A DNA stretch of 9,772 bases from Clostridiales bacterium. GTDB lineage: Bacteria > Bacillota > Clostridia > Tissierellales > Dethiosulfatibacteraceae. The notes beneath the pieces were generated by a model. That model worked only from the letters and a program-made list of their open reading frames with translations, did no database searches and was not told the DNA's origin. Location of the stretch: positions 2,362 to 12,133 of the forward strand of contig DPPH01000115.1 in NCBI GenBank assembly GCA_003539375.1, in the 5' to 3' direction. Of the stretch, positions 4,970 through 9,772 are shown piece after piece. The translations under genes and the position numbers were made by a program. Position 1 is the first letter of the stretch, and every line of letters starts with the position of its first letter.

Positions 4970-6772
4970 ATGAAAAAATTAGTTTCTTATCAAATTACAG
5001 ACTATTTAGAAAGAAGAGGTATTAAGCATATTTTTGGATTATGCGGACATACAGTTATCGGATTTTTAGATGCACTAAAAAACAGCAATCTTGAATATAT
5101 ATCTGTAAGACATGAGCAAATTGCATCTCATGCTGCAGACGGATATGCAAGAGCAACTAAGAAAGCTAGTGTTCTTTTAACACACTTAGGACCTGGATTA
5201 ACAAATGCAACGACGGGAGTGGCTAATGCAGCTCTAGATAATATACCTATGGTAGTTATAGCTGGAGATGTACCAAGTTACTACTATGGAAAACACCCCC
5301 ACCAAGAAGTCAACTTACATGGGGATGCTACTCAAATGGACATTTATAAGCCTTTTGTTAAAAGAGCATGGAGAGTTGATAGACCGGAAGCTATGCCTGA
5401 AATATTAGATAAGGCTTTTAGGTTGGCAGAATCAGGAAGACCAGGACCGGTATTAATATCTGTACCGATGGATATATTTTCAAGAGAAATCGATACTTCT
5501 TACTTCGAAAGAACTTATAAAGATTCTCACACTACAGTGAGACCAGACCTACCTAAGGAGACAGCATCAGAAATAGCTAAGAAACTTATTGAAGCTAAAA
5601 ATCCTATAATTCACGTAGGAGGACAGGTTATAATGACAGAGGCTTCAAAAGAACTTACAGAATTAATTGAATTTTTAGACATCCCGGTAACAAGATCTTT
5701 AATGGGTCAGGGAGCAATTCCTGATACTCATCCACTACATGTTGGAATGACAGGGTTTTGGGGAACAGATTTTGTCAATGGATTTTCTTCAAATGCCGAT
5801 GTACTTTTAGGAGTAGGAACTAGATTTGCTGAAGCAGACAGTAGCTCTTGGTATGATGGGATAACCTTTGATTCTAAAAATACTGAATTTATGCAAATAG
5901 ATTTAGAACCAGGTGAAATAGGAAGAAATTTCCCTGTATCAATAGGAGCAGTAGCAGATCCTAAAAAAGCTTTAAAGAAAATATTAGAAGCAGCTAAAGA
6001 TATTAAGCCTGAGGGTATAGATAGACAGGAAGTAAGAGATAAAATTACAAAGTACAAAAAAGAATTTAAAGCGTCAAATAAAGATATATCAGAAGATACT
6101 AGATTTCCAATGACTCCTCAAAAAATACTCAAAGATGTTAGAGAAGTATTCCCAGAAGATGGAATAATAGTAACTGATGTAGGTTGGAATAAAAATGGAG
6201 TTGGACAACAGTTCGATATTACTAAACCGGGAACTATAATGCATCCAGGTGGTCTTGCTACTATGGGCTTCGGACCGGCGGCTATTTTAGGAGTTAAATT
6301 AGCAGCCCCTGATAAAAAAGTTATAACACTTGTAGGAGATGGAGGATTTGGTACTAATCCATCGGTAATAGCAGCAGCTGTAGAACAAGACATACCGGTA
6401 GTATGGGTAATAATGAATAATAATGCTTTTGGAACTATTGCAGGATTAGAATCTTCTCACTATGAACATTCTTTTGGAACAATATTTAAAAATAAAGCCG
6501 GAGAAAAATACAATCCTGAGTGGGCTGATATAGCAAAGGCTTACGGTATAAAGAGTAAAAAAATAACAAAAGCTGAAGATTTCAAAGAAGCATTTAAAGA
6601 AGCAATTGAATCTAATGAACCATATTTACTAGATGTACCTATGGAGAACATACCAGTACCAACAGATGGAATTTGGAACATAAATGATATCTATACTCCA
6701 AAAGATAATGTAGTTGATGGTAAATTTATGGGTGGAGAAATAGTAAAGTCTAAGCATAAAGCAACAGAATAA
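4970..6772 (+). CDS. TPP-dependent enzyme, acetolactate synthase / IolD superfamily
   Basis: The 600-aa protein has the three-domain TPP-enzyme layout. The N-terminal pyrimidine-binding domain (about 1-175) carries catalytic E49 in VRHEQIASHAADGYAR and the LGPGLTNA segment. A central domain follows (about 195-345). The C-terminal domain (about 380-560) carries the TPP/magnesium motif GDGGF (456-460) ending in NNNAFG (483-488). It makes or breaks a C-C bond next to a carbonyl. It differs from ordinary acetolactate synthase by the active-site stretch GKHPHQEVNLHGDATQ (107-122) and a C-terminal extension after residue 560. No regulatory subunit gene follows, which argues against valine biosynthesis. 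Candidate roles are 2-oxoacid decarboxylation, cyclic-dione hydrolysis like IolD, or aldehyde release like sulfoacetaldehyde acetyltransferase. It starts 13 bases after aroD, with AAAGGAGGT before the ATG. Confidence 0.85.
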   Translation: MKKLVSYQITDYLERRGIKHIFGLCGHTVIGFLDALKNSNLEYISVRHEQIASHAADGYARATKKASVLLTHLGPGLTNATTGVANAALDNIPMVVIAGDVPSYYYGKHPHQEVNLHGDATQMDIYKPFVKRAWRVDRPEAMPEILDKAFRLAESGRPGPVLISVPMDIFSREIDTSYFERTYKDSHTTVRPDLPKETASEIAKKLIEAKNPIIHVGGQVIMTEASKELTELIEFLDIPVTRSLMGQGAIPDTHPLHVGMTGFWGTDFVNGFSSNADVLLGVGTRFAEADSSSWYDGITFDSKNTEFMQIDLEPGEIGRNFPVSIGAVADPKKALKKILEAAKDIKPEGIDRQEVRDKITKYKKEFKASNKDISEDTRFPMTPQKILKDVREVFPEDGIIVTDVGWNKNGVGQQFDITKPGTIMHPGGLATMGFGPAAILGVKLAAPDKKVITLVGDGGFGTNPSVIAAAVEQDIPVVWVIMNNNAFGTIAGLESSHYEHSFGTIFKNKAGEKYNPEWADIAKAYGIKSKKITKAEDFKEAFKEAIESNEPYLLDVPMENIPVPTDGIWNINDIYTPKDNVVDGKFMGGEIVKSKHKATE

Positions 6773-6780
6773 TTTTTGTA

Positions 6781-6800
6781 TAATATGTATCTACATATTA
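6781..6800. repeat. palindrome between the TPP gene and tctC
   Basis: TAATATGTA (6781-6789) and TACATATTA (6792-6800) form 9-bp perfect arms around a 2-base centre, in the 52-base gap before tctC. It may be an RNA hairpin (smaller in practice, since a loop needs at least three bases) or an operator for transporter expression. It has no T-tract, so it is not a terminator. It is unlike the palindrome in the operon leader. Confidence 0.45.
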
Positions 6801-6824
6801 AAATAAATTTAAGGAGGATTTATT

Positions 6825-7847
6825 ATGTTAACAAAGAGAAAAACAGCTTTAATTTTAAGTTTATTGCTAGTATTAACATCATTCGTAGGATGTTCACAGG
6901 AATCAGAAGAGGTATCTTTCCCAGAAAAAGACATAGAAGGATACATTATGTGGGGAGCGGGAGGAGCTACTGATAATGTATCTAGAGCTTATACACCGCA
7001 TGTAGAAAAACATATAGATGCATCAATTGTACTTCAGAACAAGACAGGAGCTACAGGTGCAGTTGCTACTCAATTTGTTTATAATAAGCCAGCTGATGGT
7101 TATACTTTATTGTTTGGTGCAGAAAACCCACAATTGTATAAAGTTTTAGATTTATCAGAAATAGATTATGATAATTACGATCCAGTAATTGTATTAGGAA
7201 TGTCAGTAGCTTTAATAGTTGTTCCAGAAGATTCACCTTATGAAACACTGGAAGATTTAATAGATGATGCAGCTTCAAGACCTGGTGAAGTTGAAATGGG
7301 TTCAACTGGCCCTGGAGGGCTACCTTTTGTAGCAGCCGGTCTGATAAAAGCTGTTAATGATGTAGAATTTAACCTAGTTCCTTTTGATGGAGAAGGACCA
7401 GCAATGACTGCAATGATAGGTGGACATGTTGATGTTACAGTAGCTTCAGTTTCTGCAGCTAGAGAATTAATTAGATCTGGAGATGTAAGACCTTTAGCAG
7501 CAATTTCAAATGATACAATCCCTGGACTAGAAGAAATTACACCTATTACAGATATTTATGAAGGATATGAAGCATACTTGCCTTGGGGACCATATTATGG
7601 AGTATTTGCTAAAAAAGGAACCCCAGAAGAAATTATGAATATATTAGAAGAAGCATTCCTTAAAGGATATGAAGAAGAGGAATATCAAGATTTCTTAATA
7701 GATTTTGGAGCTGTTCCATTAGGATATCAAGGTGAAGAAGCAAGAGAATTTATTAATAGATCACAAAAAATAGCAGCTTGGTTGATGTATGATGCCGGAG
7801 CCACTGAAAAATCACCTGAAGAATTCGGAATTGAAAGAATAGAATAA
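6825..7847 (+). CDS. tctC: TctC-family extracytoplasmic solute-binding lipoprotein
   Basis: The 340-aa protein is the substrate-binding component of a tripartite tricarboxylate transporter (TctC/Bug family). It begins with a basic, hydrophobic signal (MLTKRKTALILSLLLVLTS) ending in a lipobox FVGC with C23 as the lipidated cysteine, as expected for a membrane-tethered receptor in a Gram-positive cell. The mature body shows family marks: the MWGAGGATDNVSR loop (about 45-57), NKTGATGAVATQFVYNKPADGYTLLF (about 72-97), the MGSTGPGG ligand loop (about 158-165), and the AMIGGHVDVTVASVSAA strand. Bug proteins bind small carboxylates through such loops; the exact ligand is not predictable here. An AAGGAGG site lies before the ATG, and tctB follows after 19 bases. 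The transporter is the best clue that the pathway's substrate is an organic acid. Confidence 0.92.
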   Translation: MLTKRKTALILSLLLVLTSFVGCSQESEEVSFPEKDIEGYIMWGAGGATDNVSRAYTPHVEKHIDASIVLQNKTGATGAVATQFVYNKPADGYTLLFGAENPQLYKVLDLSEIDYDNYDPVIVLGMSVALIVVPEDSPYETLEDLIDDAASRPGEVEMGSTGPGGLPFVAAGLIKAVNDVEFNLVPFDGEGPAMTAMIGGHVDVTVASVSAARELIRSGDVRPLAAISNDTIPGLEEITPITDIYEGYEAYLPWGPYYGVFAKKGTPEEIMNILEEAFLKGYEEEEYQDFLIDFGAVPLGYQGEEAREFINRSQKIAAWLMYDAGATEKSPEEFGIERIE

Positions 7848-7866
7848 ATAAAGTAAGGAGAATGTT

Positions 7867-8328
7867 ATGGAAAAAAGAAAAATGATTAATGGTGAAAAAG
7901 GATTTGTATACATTCTTTTTGGATTTAGTTTAGTAACTTTGTATTTTGCAATTCAAATTTTTAAAAAAGAAGTTTCATTTTCTTCACCTGGCTTTTTTCC
8001 TGTATTTGTTTCTTCAATTATGATAATAACATCTATACTTATTTGGAGAGAGATGAAAAAACTCTCTCCAAGTAAATCAAAAAACAAAGTGAAAGAAACA
8101 ATTAATAGTATGTTGAATAGAAGAATAGTTGTATCAATAATTTTGATATTCATTTATGCTTTCTTACTAGGAATAGTAGGATTCGAAATATCAACATTAC
8201 TATTTTTATTTAGTATAATGATGTTTTTGAAAGCAGGAAAATGGTTTAAAGTACTCATTATTTCATCTGTTACATTAGGAGTAATAATAGTAATTTTTAG
8301 TACAATATTTAATGTTATATTACCTTAG
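7867..8328 (+). CDS. tctB: TctB-family small membrane subunit of the tripartite transporter
   Basis: This 153-aa hydrophobic protein has about four to five membrane segments: roughly residues 12-31, 41-60, 87-105, 107-122 and 129-150. A lysine/serine-rich cytoplasmic loop lies near 63-86. Its size, the FSSPGFFPVFVSS motif after the first segment, and its place between tctC and tctA mark it as TctB, the poorly conserved small subunit that works with TctA in the membrane. It starts 19 bases after tctC, with a TAAGGAG ribosome site. Its own stop codon is built into the ribosome site of tctA, so the subunits are translationally linked. Confidence 0.88.
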   Translation: MEKRKMINGEKGFVYILFGFSLVTLYFAIQIFKKEVSFSSPGFFPVFVSSIMIITSILIWREMKKLSPSKSKNKVKETINSMLNRRIVVSIILIFIYAFLLGIVGFEISTLLFLFSIMMFLKAGKWFKVLIISSVTLGVIIVIFSTIFNVILP

Positions 8329-8338
8329 GAGGTGACTT

Positions 8339-9772
8339 ATGGAAGTTTTACAATACGCTTTACTTCCTTTTACAAATATACAACTTATGTTTTATATAGC
8401 AGCAGGTACTTTTCTTGGTTTATACATAGGAGCTTTACCAGGACTTTCTGTTACTATGGCTGTATCACTATTAATTTCATTTACCTTTTCTTGGGATGTA
8501 TTGCCTGCAATAGCACTTATGATTGGCATATACTGTGGTGGAGTTTATGGTGGTTCAAGAGCAGCTATTTTGCTTAATATACCAGGAGCACCTGCGGCAC
8601 TGGCTACTACTTTTGATGGTTATCCATTAGCTTTAAAAGGACAAGCAGGAGAAGCTATAGGAGTAACAGTAGTTCAATCAGTTCTAGGTGGTTTTATAGG
8701 AGCTATTGTCCTGGCAGTTGGAGCACCAATTGTTTCTAATATTGCTTTACAATTTGCACCAAGAGACTACCTCTTATTAGCAGTAATGGGACTATTTTTA
8801 GTTGGTAGTTTAGGAACAGATTCTACACCAAGAGGTCTCTTTACAGCAGCTTTAGGAGTTTTATTAGGTTTAGTAGGTATGGATCCTTTAACGGGTGTAG
8901 GAAGGTTTACTTTTGGTAATATTGGTCTCTTAAGTGGTATTAACTATGTAACTGCAATGATCGGTCTTTTTGGATTATCAGAAGCTTTAGTCCAAATAAA
9001 AGAAATTGACGTGGTAGCTGCAAAGCAACAAATCGATAGAATAATACCAAGTTTTAAATCAGTAGTAAAATATCTTCCTTTATCCATAAGAACATCACTA
9101 ATGGGTGTTTTTGTTGGAGCACTTCCTGGTACAGGAGGAGACCTAGCAGCACTTTTAGCATACGACCATGCAAAAAGAACTGTTAAGAATCCAAAAGTTC
9201 CTTTTGGTGAAGGTGCTATGGAAGGATTAGTTGCTCCAGAAAGTGCAAATAATGCAGCAATAGGAGGAGCTTTTATACCTATGTTAACACTTGGAATTCC
9301 AGGTGATGCTGTAACAGCAATAATTATTGGTGCTTTATTTATCCATGGCTTAAAACCAGGACCTATGCTAATGGTAGAATCACCAGAAGTTGTATGGTTA
9401 ATTGTAGGAGGCTTATTTGTTTCAAATGTTTTCCTATTAATTTTTGGTTTGACAGGTATAAAAATATTTGCAAAGATTGTTGAAATACCAAAAAGTATCT
9501 TAATGCCTATTATTATAATTTTATCGGTTGTTGGTTCTTACTCAATAAACAATAGCATAACAGATATTTATTGGATGTTAGGTTTTGGTATTTTAGGATA
9601 TTTTCTTAAAAACTTTGAATTTCCTGTAGGTCCAATTGTATTAGGTATTATACTTAGTCCTCTTTTAGAAAGAAATTTTAGAAGAGCTATTTTATCCAGC
9701 CAAGGAAATTTAATAACTTTTTTTAAAAGCTTAGTTACTAACCCTATTTCATTAATAATAGTTATAGTTTTA
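8339..9772 (+). CDS. tctA: TctA-family large membrane subunit (3' end beyond the window)
   Basis: An open frame from the ATG at 8339 runs 478 codons to the last base without a stop; family members are about 500 residues, so only a short tail should be missing. The product begins MEVLQYALLPFTNIQLMFYI and is strongly hydrophobic, with about ten or more membrane segments. TctA marks are visible: an early ALPGLSVTMAV segment, YCGGVYGGSRAAILLNIPGAP, the repeated-half PGTGGDLAALLAYDHAKR, and PESANNAAIGGAFIPMLTLGIPGDAVTA. TctA forms the carrier proper of this cation-coupled carboxylate importer. The ribosome site AGGAGGTGA overlaps the tctB stop codon, giving a 10-base gap. No frameshift was seen in reading it through. 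Confidence 0.93.
   Translation, partial: MEVLQYALLPFTNIQLMFYIAAGTFLGLYIGALPGLSVTMAVSLLISFTFSWDVLPAIALMIGIYCGGVYGGSRAAILLNIPGAPAALATTFDGYPLALKGQAGEAIGVTVVQSVLGGFIGAIVLAVGAPIVSNIALQFAPRDYLLLAVMGLFLVGSLGTDSTPRGLFTAALGVLLGLVGMDPLTGVGRFTFGNIGLLSGINYVTAMIGLFGLSEALVQIKEIDVVAAKQQIDRIIPSFKSVVKYLPLSIRTSLMGVFVGALPGTGGDLAALLAYDHAKRTVKNPKVPFGEGAMEGLVAPESANNAAIGGAFIPMLTLGIPGDAVTAIIIGALFIHGLKPGPMLMVESPEVVWLIVGGLFVSNVFLLIFGLTGIKIFAKIVEIPKSILMPIIIILSVVGSYSINNSITDIYWMLGFGILGYFLKNFEFPVGPIVLGIILSPLLERNFRRAILSSQGNLITFFKSLVTNPISLIIVIVL

Noticed and set aside
5728..6393. Minus-strand open frames opposite the TPP enzyme gene
   Set aside because: They mirror the coding strand of a well-supported gene, lack ribosome sites and have no family features.
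4970..6772. Ordinary acetolactate synthase (ilvB) for branched-chain amino acid synthesis
   Set aside because: No ilvN, ilvC or leu gene is adjacent, the active-site loop differs, and the neighbours are a carboxylate transporter and catabolic enzymes.
6776..6973. 65-codon open frame before and over the start of tctC
   Set aside because: No ribosome site at its start. It overlaps the tctC signal peptide in another frame and encodes no recognisable protein.
7066..7305. Minus-strand frame inside tctC
   Set aside because: Shadow of the tctC gene, with no ribosome site or recognisable domain.
8332..8577. Short 81-codon open frame over the start of tctA
   Set aside because: It is out of frame with the clear TctA reading that starts at 8339, has no family resemblance, and its start sits within the ribosome site.

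Overview
The window comes from an AT-rich, Gram-positive-type anaerobe. Strong AGGAGG ribosome sites, canonical sigma-A promoters, a DUF951 gene beside a parS site, and CoA-acylating and TPP carbon chemistry all suggest Clostridia or Tissierellia. This lineage call is an inference; no rRNA or other marker gene is present. All eleven genes are protein-coding. I saw no tRNA, rRNA, CRISPR array, IS element or transposase.

Bases 1-1506 look like a chromosomal housekeeping edge. A perfect parS palindrome (18-33) precedes a 62-aa DUF951 gene, which ends in a terminator. A promoter follows, driving a FUSC/aromatic-acid-exporter-like membrane protein. Convergent to it, with a 4-base overlap of stop codons, lies a gene for a glycine-cleavage H-protein homologue in which the lipoyl-accepting lysine is replaced by glutamate. 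The parS site suggests the window lies near the replication origin.

Bases 1615-9772 hold a one-directional catabolic and transport cluster behind a near-perfect sigma-A promoter (TTGACA, 17 bp, TATAAT). The order is: a CoA-acylating aldehyde dehydrogenase of the SauS type; a sugar-phosphate-isomerase-like TIM-barrel enzyme; a 220-bp gap with a strong hairpin, a second promoter and a cre-like site; a type I 3-dehydroquinate dehydratase (AroD family) with all catalytic residues; a 600-aa TPP-dependent enzyme of the acetolactate-synthase/IolD superfamily; and a tripartite tricarboxylate transporter in the order tctC-tctB-tctA. tctA runs off the right edge of the window.

The cluster most likely imports a carboxylate and breaks it down in the cytoplasm by dehydration or isomerisation, TPP-dependent C-C cleavage, and capture of an aldehyde as acyl-CoA. 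The set resembles anaerobic myo-inositol catabolism (IolE TIM barrel, IolD TPP enzyme, IolA CoA-acylating aldehyde dehydrogenase), with an AroD-type dehydratase added. That points to a hydroaromatic acid such as quinate or shikimate, or a related polyhydroxy acid. The SauS-like dehydrogenase plus TPP enzyme leaves a sulfonate substrate as an alternative. The substrate cannot be fixed from sequence alone, and I do not recognise the combination as a described pathway.
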